DNA of 64,000 nucleotides from Saprolegnia diclina VS20 (taxonomy: Eukaryota; Oomycota; Saprolegniomycetes; Saprolegniales; Saprolegniaceae): positions 273,518 to 337,517 of the forward strand of contig NW_008246085.1 of NCBI RefSeq assembly GCF_000281045.1, written 5' to 3'. Within the stretch, counting starts at the first letter, position 1; the number at the start of each line of letters is the position of its first letter. A program made the position numbers and the translations under genes. Shown in pieces: positions 1 to 8,979 of the stretch. The notes under the pieces were generated by a model. It was given only the letters and a program-made list of their open reading frames with translations. It did not search any database and was not told the DNA's origin.

Positions 1-1
1 T

Positions 2-1441
2 CGCTTTGCACCGACTGTCATGTGCATTGCGGCAATTACGTTTCTCGGCTGGTACACGAGTCTCTCGATGGACTGGGTCGCTACCGCCGACCGCGACGCG
101 CTGCACTTGGCTGACGGCGACCACAGCGACGACCTCTTTGTGTCGATTCTTTTCTGCATTTCGACGGTCGTCATCTCGTGTCCGTGCGCCCTCGGCCTCG
201 CGACGCCGACGGCCGTCTCGGTCGGCACGGGCGTCGGCTCCAAGTACGGCGTGCTCATCAAGGGCGGGCGCGCGCTCGAGACGGCCCACGCCGTCGATAC
301 GATCGTCTTTGACAAGACGGGCACGCTCACCGAGGGCCGACCGGTCGTGACAGACATCACTGTGCCCAAAGACGCCAACATCTCGGCCACCGACGTCTTG
401 TACTATGCGGCGTGCGTCGAGATGCAGTCGGAGCATGTGCTCGGGAAGGCCATCGTCGTCGAGGCTACCGAGGCGCACAAGATGGCGCTCAAGGAGCCGT
501 CGGCGTTCCACGTCGTGCCCGGTCGCGGCCTCCAAGCGCTCGTCCCGTCGCTCCAGTCGCCGCACAAAGCGATTGAAGTCGCGATTGGCAACCCCGAGTG
601 GATGGAAGAACGCAACATTTCGCTGCCGGCGGTCCTTGAAGCCGACATGCACCGTCTCGAAAACGAAGGCAAGACAGTCGTCTGCGTCGCGCTCGACAGC
701 GTGTTTGCGGGCACGATTGCTATGGCCGACATCGCGCGCCCCGAAGCCGCGGCGACCATCCAGCATCTCAAGCGCATGGGCCTCGACATTTGGCTCGTCA
801 CGGGCGACAACCTCCGGACAGCGACCGCCGTCGCCAGCGCGCTCGGTATCAACCACGTCAAGGCAATTGCGCTGCCCGGCCAAAAGGTCGAGCAGATCAA
901 GCGGCTTCAGGCGACGACCAACCCGCTCACAAACAAGAAGCGCGTCGTGGCCATGGTGGGCGACGGCATCAATGACGCGCCGGCGCTGGCGCAGGCCGAT
1001 GTCGGGCTTGCGATTGGCGCGGGCACGGAGATTGCGCTGGCGCAGGCCGACATGGTGCTCATCAAGTCGCACCTCGCCGACGTCATCACGGCGCTCGACC
1101 TCTCGCGCAAAACGTTTTGGCGCATCAAGTTTAACCTCTTTGCCTCGGTCATTTACAACCTCGTGTCGATCCCGCTCGCGGCCGGCGTCTTTCTGCGCTT
1201 CTTCCACCACCCGCTGCCGCCGGCCTGCGCCGGCATCATGATGGCCCTCTCGTCCATCTCGGTGATTGTCTCGTCGCTCCACCTCAAGCTGTACAAGCCA
1301 CCGACATGGAATATGACGTCTGCAAAGGACGGCCTCCTCAAGCCCATGGGCTTGGCATCGACGACGCACAAGGTCGTGCTCGAGAAGCCACGCCGACGGT
1401 CGCCAAGCTACGAGCGCGTGAGCGTCCAAGACATGGTCTAA
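2..1441 (+). CDS. Copper-transporting P1B-type ATPase, C-terminal part (5' end outside the window)
   Basis: Heavy-metal P-type ATPase that would export or compartmentalise Cu(I) using ATP. The frame is already open at base 2, so the metal-binding N-terminus and first membrane helices lie upstream. Visible in order: a membrane helix at the start, the CPC ion motif (CPCALGLATPT) typical of Cu+ pumps, the phosphorylation loop DKTGTLTEG, the N-domain SEH motif, the TGDN motif, the hinge GDGINDAPAL, and two final membrane helices. The N-domain reads SEHVLG where the family normally has SEHPL; the key His is kept but the Pro is Val. No intron is seen in this part. The stop TAA ends at 1441. Its 3' end faces the next gene on the minus strand. 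Family assignment is firm; organelle location is not determined. Confidence 0.93.
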   Translation, partial: RFAPTVMCIAAITFLGWYTSLSMDWVATADRDALHLADGDHSDDLFVSILFCISTVVISCPCALGLATPTAVSVGTGVGSKYGVLIKGGRALETAHAVDTIVFDKTGTLTEGRPVVTDITVPKDANISATDVLYYAACVEMQSEHVLGKAIVVEATEAHKMALKEPSAFHVVPGRGLQALVPSLQSPHKAIEVAIGNPEWMEERNISLPAVLEADMHRLENEGKTVVCVALDSVFAGTIAMADIARPEAAATIQHLKRMGLDIWLVTGDNLRTATAVASALGINHVKAIALPGQKVEQIKRLQATTNPLTNKKRVVAMVGDGINDAPALAQADVGLAIGAGTEIALAQADMVLIKSHLADVITALDLSRKTFWRIKFNLFASVIYNLVSIPLAAGVFLRFFHHPLPPACAGIMMALSSISVIVSSLHLKLYKPPTWNMTSAKDGLLKPMGLASTTHKVVLEKPRRRSPSYERVSVQDMV

Positions 1442-1849
1442 GTTCATATTGCGAAGTAGCCGAGCGTAGGTATTACTATAATTATTAACAGAATGCTTGA
1501 CAATTCCAATGACCTTGACGGCAACAGCAACACGGCGACCGGGATGGCGCGTGCAGAGCGGCGAAGTCCCTCACGTCGAGCGATGCATGCTGTCTGTCTA
1601 TCGATGGTATCGATGGGCTCCAAGCAGTCTCTTTGTGACCAACAAACGCGTGGGCAGGCGGCGACGGACGACCAATGAATGAACGACTGCCGGAGGAAGT
1701 GTCGTGGCACGCCTGCAACTGCAGGACTAAGAACACGAGGGTGATACCAAGGAAGATGGATCTTGTATATTGCGCAGGCAGCTACTCGGACGTCGTGACG
1801 CAACCACATACCGCGCGCCGAGGCGCCTGCCCGCAAGATGCCACAAAGC
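1442..1849. other. Convergent intergenic region
   Basis: About 400 bases between two gene ends that face each other. It should hold both 3' UTRs. I see no convincing gene, repeat or RNA here. Confidence 0.6.
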
Positions 1850-2186
1850 TTAGTTGCCAGCCTTCTTCTCTTCCTTGAGAATCTTGCAGCGCTTCTTCCA
1901 CCTACGCCCACGTCAGCGAGGCCGTAGTATCGCAAATACGTACTCGTCGTATTGGCACTTTTCGTACGCGTGCCGCAAGTCCTGGCACTGCCACGGCTTG
2001 AAGCCCGTGTCGCGCCGGCACTCGTTGAGCGGGATGAGGATGCCCGCGCACTGGTCGCGGTAGGCCAGCGGCACGCGGTGGTCATGCATCGCCTGGCGCG
2101 TCGCGATGGTAGACGCTACATGGGCCATGAGCTTCGGCGTCAACTCGGTCGCATGTACCTTCTTCGTCGTGGTGTCCGTGGGCCAT
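1850..2186 (-). CDS. NDUFB7: NADH dehydrogenase (complex I) subunit NDUFB7/B18
   Basis: Accessory subunit of mitochondrial complex I on the intermembrane-space side. I model three exons: 2159-2186, 1944-2115 and 1850-1901, with introns of 43 and 42 nt that begin GTACAT and GTACGT and end TAG. The spliced protein is 83 aa and starts MAHGHHDEEAST. It carries the twin CX9C pattern of the family: one pair in DQCAGILIPLNECRR and one in WQCQDLRHAYEKCQY, each with nine residues between the cysteines. The C-terminus is lysine-rich and ends KKAGN. Unspliced reading gives a longer, misleading frame starting near 2233. Length and motifs fit NDUFB7; import by the Mia40 route is known for the family and inferred here. 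Splicing was inferred from phase and homology. Confidence 0.9.
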
Positions 2187-2948
2187 CCTGCTCGCCTGCC
2201 GTCCAATTGCACTCCAACTTTGAGGCCACACAACCGTCGGATTTATATTCTTCGACCGAATCCATACAAATACCAAGTACAAGGACGTCGCGGTGATTTA
2301 TTCATTTTCAGAGGGAATAAATACCCTCAGAAGACATAGTGCACATTGCATCACAAGTGGCAGGGTGGACTGCTTGACTGCTCATGCGAGCGCCAAGGTA
2401 GCAGCATGCGCTGGGTCTATGCAACTTGGCGACCTCTTGCCTCGTTGGCTGCATGCACGTCTGCAAGTGACGGGTCGTAGCTACTAACAGCAGAGAGATC
2501 GAGAGATTGGCATCTCTCGGCCAACCCCAGGGGGCCAACCTCGGACTACCGGGACATCTTGTTCTCGAATCTACGATCTCGCCACGAGAAGAAGTGAGCG
2601 CGCACCCAATCCGACCTGGATCAGATCGGCGCTACACTTCATCCTCTGCGGCGTACGACTAATGGCCGCTGGTTTGCACGACCTATTGGCTGCCTTTTCT
2701 GCCAGCACGCGCGCATCGAAGGTCGCCGAGTGCGTGGACCAAATGATAGCCGTGTGGACGCATCGTAGTACGTGGCAAAGCTGGACGACATACGAGGTAC
2801 TGGAGAGATCTGTCCGGGGATGCCCTCGGTTTCGTCAACAGCCGCTTGCAGTCCATGGCAACGTCAGCAGTTTCGGCTCCCCCGGGGCCCATAAAATGAC
2901 ACTAGGCGCGTCACACTTGGGCATCACCCATGTTTTGGACCGATTCAG

Positions 2949-2956
2949 CCAATCGG
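2949..2956 (+). promoter_or_regulatory. CCAAT box upstream of GAPDH
   Basis: CCAATCGG about 140 bases before the GAPDH ATG, within ATTCAGCCAATC. The same ATTCAGCCAATC string occurs before the alpha-COP gene (12363-12374), which makes a functional NF-Y-type site more likely than chance. Confidence 0.45.
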
Positions 2957-3064
2957 AAGCAAGGTGATGCCCGGTGTCGAGTGTTCTGGTGGGTCCCCGC
3001 ACATGGTATCGGGGCACGGTGGGGGGCCCACAAGATATCGAGTGGCAGCTTTTGGTTGCAGTTA

Positions 3065-3082
3065 TCCACTTTGCAATTTGCC
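3065..3082 (+). promoter_or_regulatory. Oomycete-like Inr/FPR core promoter element
   Basis: TCCACTTTGCAATTTGCC lies 15 bases before the GAPDH ATG. It resembles the oomycete core promoter: an initiator (YCAYTYY type) followed by the flanking promoter region (CAATTT type). Transcription would start here and give a very short 5' UTR. Confidence 0.5.
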
Positions 3083-3097
3083 TTCGCCTAAGAACTC

Positions 3098-4630
3098 ATG
3101 GCTTCGCTTTCCGCCGACGCGCTCAGCACGCTGTGCTTGAACGAGATCTCGACGTGGAACGTCCAGGAGGAGGCGAGTGACCTCATGATCCCGATCATCG
3201 GCAACCTCTACCGCCGCAACAACGTGGTCGTCACGCTCTTTGGCAAGGGCCTCGTGCACCAAAACTCGATCGACATCATCAAGACGCACTCGTTCGTGTG
3301 CAAGCACATTGGCAAGGAAATGCACCCCGCGGATACGCTCCCGGTGCTCCAGGTCGTTGAGGAAATCAACAAGCTCAGCGCCATGCGCCTCGACCTCGGC
3401 CGCACGTACCTCCTCGTGTGCGGTGAGACCAAGTCCAAGAAGCCGACGCGCGACGACATTACGCGCGTGCTCCGGTCGCTCATCCTGCGCCAAGTCTCGC
3501 CCAAGAAGCCGCTCACGCTTGAGAAGCCCACCGACATTGTGCTCTACGGTTTCGGTCGTATTGGCCGTCTTCTCGCCCGCCTCTTGATTGAGAAGAGCGG
3601 GTCTGGCGCCAAGATGATGCTGCGCGGCATCGTCGTGCGCAAGGGCTCCAAGGAGGACCTCCAGAAGCGCGCGTCGCTCCTCCGCCGCGACTCGGTCCAC
3701 GGCGCGTTCCACGGCACGATCTCGTTCAACGAAGACGCCAACGCGTTCATTGCCAACGGCAACGTCATCCAAGTCATCTACTCGGACGGCCCCGACAAGT
3801 GCGACTACACCAAGTACGGCATTTCGGACGCCGTCGTGATCGACAACACGGGCATTTGGCGCGACGAGGCCGGTCTCTCGCGCCACTTGCAGTCGCCGGG
3901 TGTCGCCAAGGTCGTGCTCACGGCGCCGCCGAAAGGCAACGTCAAGACGATCGTCGCCGGCGTCAACGACAGCGAAATCACGGCCGAGAACAAGATCTAC
4001 AGCTGCGCATCGTGCACGACGAACGCTATTGCGCCGCTCCTCTTTGCGCTCGACGCCAAGTACGGCATTGACGAAGGCCACATTGAGACGGTCCACTCGT
4101 TCACGAACGATCAAAACTTGATCGACAACTACCACCCGAAGGAGCGCCGCGGCCGGTCGGCGGTCATGAACATGGTCATCACCGAGACGGGGGCCGGCGC
4201 GGCGGTTGAGAAGTGCCTCCCGCACCTCAAGGGCAAGCTCACGGCCAACTCGATCCGCGTCCCGACGCCGGACGTCAGCCTCGCGATCATGTCGCTGCAC
4301 GTCAAGCAGGAAGGCCTCACGGCCGAGGCCGTCAACACGTACTGCGCCAAGCTGAGCCTCAACTCGCCGCTCCAGCACCAAATTGAGTTTATCAACTCGA
4401 ACGAAGCCGCTTCGTCCGACTTTGTGGGCTACCGCGCCGCGGGTATCGTCGACGGCCAGGCCACGATCGTCCGCAACAAGAAGATTGTGCTCTACGTCTG
4501 GTACGACAACGAGTTTGGCTACTCGTGCCAGGTCATGCGCGTCGTCCAGCGCCTCTGCGGCATTTCCCTCACCAAGTTTCCGGACCAGTCGCACGTCGAT
4601 ATCATCGATTCGGCCCTTGACTTTCAGTAA
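3098..4630 (+). CDS. Glyceraldehyde-3-phosphate dehydrogenase, long bacterial-type form
   Basis: Intronless 510-aa protein. The NAD-binding motif GFGRIGR starts near residue 151, the catalytic cysteine is residue 306 (SCASCTTNA) and the catalytic histidine is near 333 (TVHSFTNDQN). The roughly 145 residues before the NAD fold are absent from ordinary ~335-aa glycolytic GAPDH. This N-terminal region (MIPIIGNLYRRNNVV) and the core (SLLRRDSVHG, LYVWYDNEFGYSCQV) closely resemble, from memory, the ~480-aa GAPDH of gamma-proteobacteria such as Pseudomonas and Vibrio. It should interconvert glyceraldehyde-3-phosphate and 1,3-bisphosphoglycerate. No clear targeting peptide is seen. Lack of introns, where most neighbours have several, fits bacterial ancestry. 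Other protists may share the form, so the age of transfer is open. Confidence 0.93.
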   Translation: MASLSADALSTLCLNEISTWNVQEEASDLMIPIIGNLYRRNNVVVTLFGKGLVHQNSIDIIKTHSFVCKHIGKEMHPADTLPVLQVVEEINKLSAMRLDLGRTYLLVCGETKSKKPTRDDITRVLRSLILRQVSPKKPLTLEKPTDIVLYGFGRIGRLLARLLIEKSGSGAKMMLRGIVVRKGSKEDLQKRASLLRRDSVHGAFHGTISFNEDANAFIANGNVIQVIYSDGPDKCDYTKYGISDAVVIDNTGIWRDEAGLSRHLQSPGVAKVVLTAPPKGNVKTIVAGVNDSEITAENKIYSCASCTTNAIAPLLFALDAKYGIDEGHIETVHSFTNDQNLIDNYHPKERRGRSAVMNMVITETGAGAAVEKCLPHLKGKLTANSIRVPTPDVSLAIMSLHVKQEGLTAEAVNTYCAKLSLNSPLQHQIEFINSNEAASSDFVGYRAAGIVDGQATIVRNKKIVLYVWYDNEFGYSCQVMRVVQRLCGISLTKFPDQSHVDIIDSALDFQ

Positions 4631-4716
4631 TTCCTCAACACTTCTTTGTATCTGTTTGTCGTATTCTGTTGCGTCCGCGTGCCACGTCATGAGTACCTGC
4701 GACGAGGCGCGCGTGG

Positions 4717-7700
4717 CTATGCTACGGCGTCCGTGCTCGGGTCCACGGGATTAGGTGGCGGCGGGGGGTGGTCTTGAGGCCACTTGATGCGTACGTCTTC
4801 AGCGGTCATGCCGGCGCTCTCCGCATGCTGCAAACAGATCTGCCACCGGCGGCGCGAGTCGATCTCTTGAGCTGTCATTTCAAGTCGCGCGGTCCAGATC
4901 GGCAGCTCGTGCCGGCTGTAGTCCTCTTGGAGACCCATGGCTTGGCGCTCGACGCCTTCCATGGCGCGTCGCACGCGCAGCTGCAGTGCGCGCTTCTCCT
5001 TGAGCGCGATGCGGTTTGCAGCTTGGAGTGCCGCGTGGTCGGCCGCTCGCTGCGCCGCGGATGGGAATTCGTCCACCATAAACCCTTGCGCGGCGATAAA
5101 CGACTGGATCGCGAGGCCGGGGCGCTGCCGCCGAAGCACGAGGTACGCGTCGCCGTCGTACGTCGCCACCGGTTCGTAGATGGTCGCGGTGGACGACAGC
5201 ACTTGGTGCACGAGCCGGATTTGGTCGAGCGACTCGGGCGCCGAGACGAGCCGCGTCGACGGGAGTCCCGCGACAGCTTTTTGCGCGTCGTGGCAACGTT
5301 GCGTGCGCTCGAGCGCTTGCTGCGCCGAGAGGCCATAGAGGCGGCCGAGGAGGAGCGCGGCGACCATGCCGGCGCGGCCCCGTCCTTGGCGGCTAAAGAT
5401 ATACAGATTTTCACCATCTACAATAAGATCTCGTTTGTGAATGTGCCACGTCATGAGTCCGACCTCGAAGACACGTTTCGAGTTGGTTGAGGATTTCAAG
5501 CAACTCGGCCTCGGGCGTGGCCGAGTGCGGCGGCAGTGGACACCGCAGAATGCGTATCGGCTGCAGTCGGGCTTTGTTGGCCAACGCCGTATTCAAGTTG
5601 GCGTCGGCGGCCGACTTTTTCTTGAGTAGCAAATCCCGGACAAAATCCTCGGTGCTCGGGTCCCTCTCGGCCTGGTCATCGTGTCGGTTGGATAGAAGAC
5701 ATTGGCGTGACTACCTGCTGCAGGCTCTTGGCAGCACTTGTCGCGTACTTTTGCGCAGCCACCACCGCGCGATCGAGCTCTGCGTTGAGCTTGGCGTGCC
5801 GCTCCAGCAGCTGCGTCTCGAAGCCAAACGGCCCGTCGGGTGTTGCTGCGGGTAGCACTGGCGGGTCGAGTCCCGCTTCGAATGCCCGGAGCTCGTCGAA
5901 CGCCATCAAGCTCACAAACGTGCCAATCTGCTCGAGGAGAATGCACGTGAGCGCGTCCGTGCGCGACGCCACGCGCTCGGTCGCCTTGCGCTTCTTGTCC
6001 GGGAACGCGACGCCGTGGGGGTACTCGCCAATCAAAATACGGTCTACAAAGAGATGATGTCCATTGAAAGACAGACAAGTTGTCCTTAGAACGATACCGC
6101 GGACGATCCAGAACGACACGGACGTCGGGCCTGCGTGGTTGAGCCGAAATTGCTTGTACTTGGCAATGTCTTCGACGCCCAAGCTCCCGTCGCTCTTCAT
6201 GGACGCATACGCTTTCGGTAACTTGAGAAGCCGAATGCCAAGCCCAGGGTGCCACGCCGCATCGATGGGTGCCATCGGACTTCTTGCCTGCGAGTGTACG
6301 CGTCGTCATACAGGATAGGCAGGAGAAGGAGTTGATGCACCTTGATTTCGTCACTGCATCTCTTCCACGTGGCAACGCCGTAGCGCCGCAGCCGCCGCAG
6401 CGTCTTGGCCCAAATGACGTCCATCATACCGACGGCCGCCTGCTTGTTCTGGAAACGCTGCAGCGCCTCGAGAGCGCTCAGCCCACTACATTCGCAGCGT
6501 CCTGCGATGCTACAAGACGATGTTCGAACCTGGAGCGAGATTGCTTGAGCCGCTCTTCGCGGCGGCGCTGCCATTGCCGGCGCACCCAACGCTGGAGCAC
6601 GATCACCGTGGCGTTCCGACGCGCTTGTCGGTCTCGCTCCCGGCCCTACGCATCCTTACGTCTTAGCGCGCTGTTGCGCAAGCGCAGCTCGTACTGCAGC
6701 AACAAACGAGCGCCACGACGTCCACGCATACCCAACGTAGAGATCCACCATGTGTCGGATGACGTTGTCCAAGTACCGTCTCGCAACGTCGGCGGGGCGC
6801 TCGAGGCAGCTTGCCGCGCAAAGGACGAGGCGTGCGCGCGTCGCCGGTGGGTATGGCGCGTCCGTCTCGGTCTCGGTCTCGTCGCCGTCGAGGTTGGTGC
6901 CGCTGATGAGCGCGGCAAGGAACCGTTCGTGGGCTAAGTGCTGCAGCGTCACGCCGCCCGCGTCGGTATCAACAAGCGCGAGGATCTCGTCGAGCACTGC
7001 CTCGGTCGGAAAGGCCTTTTGGTCGCGCAGACGCCGGAGCCGACCGGCGTACTTTTCCCGGCGCCACAGCTTCCGCGCCGTCTTCTCGGCAAGGACGGCG
7101 ATGCGGTACGCGTGGTAGAGACTCACATGCGTCGAAATCGGCACTGGCCAGAACGCCTGGCCATGGAACGTGAGCGACGCGAGGTAGCATTGGTTGGGCA
7201 GTGGCACGACGCCGCGCAGCCAGAGCACACGCACAAACTGCCCGTTGCAAGGACCCATGCGCGGCTGGTCGCGTGTCTGCGTGAGCGCGAGACCAAAGAG
7301 AAGCCCGCGCCCGAGGTCGGTATCGCGAAAGACCACGTGCTGACCAAACGTGAAGCAATGCGGCTCGAGCTTGGCGATGGCCGGCGGCGGCAACCGCCGG
7401 GCGATCTTGGGCAAATCGTCGCGGGTCGGTGCCACGTACCCGACGTCGCCGACGCGCACGTGCCGAATCGCATGCGTCGACAAGGCAGGAATCTACGTGC
7501 AGTCGTGACGCCGCTCTCTTCGCAGCATGTATGCACATACCAAGTGGATGGCATCGGTGCAGTTGAAGCATAACGTTTGGTGGCAGTCGTCGCAGTGATA
7601 CCGCGCGGCGCGCTTGGCGCACTCGTCACATGTCAGCCCTGCGTTGACAGCTGCGTCATCGTCGTCGTCGTCGGGCGCACGCCAGTTGTAGTTCGCCGCG

Positions 7701-7741
7701 AACGGATCATCGTCGCCTCCTGTCTCGTCGCCCGACGCCAT
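4717..7741 (-). CDS. B-box zinc finger / IQ / dual-specificity phosphatase-like protein (pseudophosphatase)
   Basis: Eight exons: 7541-7741, 6695-7492, 6530-6645, 6341-6485, 6098-6287, 5715-6043, 5464-5671 and 4717-5417, with introns of 43-54 nt. The product is 895 aa; an in-frame ATG at 7774 would add 11 residues. After an acidic start, residues ~40-75 form a B-box finger (CDECAK, CDDCHQTLCFNC, then His). A long unassigned region follows. IQ-like stretches lie near residues 335-385 (VIVLQRWVRRQWQRR). A dual-specificity-phosphatase-like domain (from WIVRDRILIGEYP) runs to ~700, then a charged, proline-rich tail. The P-loop reads FSRQGRGRAG at about residues 669-678. The family consensus is HCxxGxxR, so the cysteine is Ser and the histidine Phe: catalysis is unlikely, and phosphate binding or scaffolding more likely. 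Function unknown. Confidence 0.82.
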
Positions 7742-8190
7742 CGCAAAAAGCCGATCTCTCGGATATCCGGGCATGCGTTACATGGCTGTGCTAGGACTTG
7801 ACCATGATAGCCGCGCCTTGCGTAAGCAAGGAGGGCGGGAGAGGCGACGTGGGACAGTCGCCGCAGTGATGTCGCCGTGGACATCAACAGCAGCTGCGTC
7901 ATGACAGCGCCACCGTGATGCGTGGACACGAATGATTGTCTTTGCAGCCGCGTCCATGCACGTTTCTCCGCACGTGGCCAAGCCGCCGGTCGCCGCCGCC
8001 ACGAGGGCCAGCTTGCAGCGGCCACCCGATGCGTGACACAATGATCGTGCGCGACCTCGCGGGTTGCGACACGGATGATGCGGGCATGTGAACTGCGTCA
8101 ACAACGACCGTGTGCGGTAATACATATACACAGAGAAGAATCAAACGCGCTGGTTCGTTGACGTTCATTTTCATTTTCACTTTGGCACCC
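7742..8190. other. Divergent intergenic region
   Basis: About 450 bases between two divergent genes. It contains a TCATTTT run listed separately and otherwise nothing I can name. Confidence 0.5.
8165..8183 (+). promoter_or_regulatory. Initiator-like TCATTTT repeat
   Basis: Two overlapping TCATTTTC copies end a few bases before the ATG at 8191. TCATTTT-type initiators are known for oomycete promoters. Similar strings occur just before 12467 and 18237. Confidence 0.4.
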
Positions 8191-8484
8191 ATGCGCTACC
8201 ACCACACTCTCCATCGCCTTCCGACGAATTACGAAGACAGCGCGCATGGACCGCGCGCGTCGACGAGCCCGCTGAAGCGCTACGATGCTAGACCATCCGA
8301 AGCGCATCTCCTCCAGCGGTCGCCGTCCATGGGCGAGACGGTCATGACCAAGTCGTATGCATTTGTGCTCGAGACGTTCGCTGTCGTGTCGGTCGAGCTG
8401 CTCAAGCACATGGCGCTGCGACTCGCACTCGCCTCCGCCGCGCTCGTGCTCCTCGTGTGTCTCCGCGCCGCGTCCATTCTGTGA
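8191..8484 (+). CDS. Small protein with a C-terminal membrane segment
   Basis: A 97-aa open frame starting MRYHHTLHRLP. The first ~65 residues are polar and basic with several Ser-Pro pairs. Residues ~75-97 are hydrophobic (LRLALASAALVLLVCLR) and end almost at the C-terminus, as in tail-anchored proteins. An in-frame ATG 81 bases upstream exists, but the start used here directly follows an initiator-like element. I do not recognise a family. The gene is supported only by this layout, so it is tentative. Confidence 0.45.
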   Translation: MRYHHTLHRLPTNYEDSAHGPRASTSPLKRYDARPSEAHLLQRSPSMGETVMTKSYAFVLETFAVVSVELLKHMALRLALASAALVLLVCLRAASIL

Positions 8485-8591
8485 GCGCAGACGTCCATCT
8501 TGGCCGATCGAAGGCTCTCGCGTCCCTTGGACTTTGCTTTATTTATCTCAATTTCATGCACTCGGTATCTTGTCTCTCGACTTGGCAGTGA

Positions 8592-8710
8592 GATTCTCGA
8601 CTCTGAGATGCTCAGTTGTGAGATTCATAGATCTAAGATGCCGTAACATAGATCTGAGAGGCTCAGGTCTGAGAGGCACTGATCTGAGAGGCTCAGATCT
8701 GAGAGGCACA
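8592..8710. repeat. 15-bp minisatellite, about eight units
   Basis: Tandem array with period 15. The last four units (8651-8710) are close copies of GATCTGAGAGGCTCA. The four before them (8592-8650) keep the period and the leading GAT but have diverged, and one has lost a base. It lies between two convergent gene ends. Confidence 0.9.
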
Positions 8711-8914
8711 CCTCAGATGTTTCGCCAAGGCTGAGCGACAGGATATCGAAGGGTGAAGAGGCCGGTCCAGCTCCAGAATAGAGCCATGCATCCAAGCACA
8801 CCAGCAAGCTGTGGCATAGTACGAGAAGACGGACAGGCCACAGGATTGCATTTCGATAATTCGGTTATAAAATGTCCCGCTACGTACCACGCCGTCGCCG
8901 CCGCAGTGATTGTG

Positions 8915-8956
8915 ATGTGAGTTGTGTGAGTTGTGTGAGTTGTGTGAGTTGTGTGT
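8915..8956. repeat. 9-bp tandem repeat (GTGTGAGTT)n
   Basis: Four to five head-to-tail copies of GTGTGAGTT. The array ends 23 bases past the CNOT4 stop codon, so it probably sits in that gene's 3' UTR, where the RNA would read AACTCACAC repeats. Confidence 0.9.
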
Positions 8957-8979
8957 ACATGTGTATTCTTCTTGGTCGT

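Larger units (their letters stand above)
2187..3097. other. Divergent intergenic region between NDUFB7 and GAPDH
   Basis: About 900 bases separating two divergent genes, so it should contain both promoters. A CCAAT box and an initiator-like element near the GAPDH start are listed separately. Short open frames here lack family features and look accidental. Confidence 0.6.

Noticed and set aside
3062-4690. 542-codon open frame on the minus strand over GAPDH
   Set aside because: Mirror of a GC-rich coding sequence; composition rich in Arg, Val and Asp and no domain. GAPDH on the plus strand is unambiguous.
8592-8956. CRISPR array
   Set aside because: Units are 15 and 9 bases with no spacers; these are minisatellites in a eukaryotic genome.
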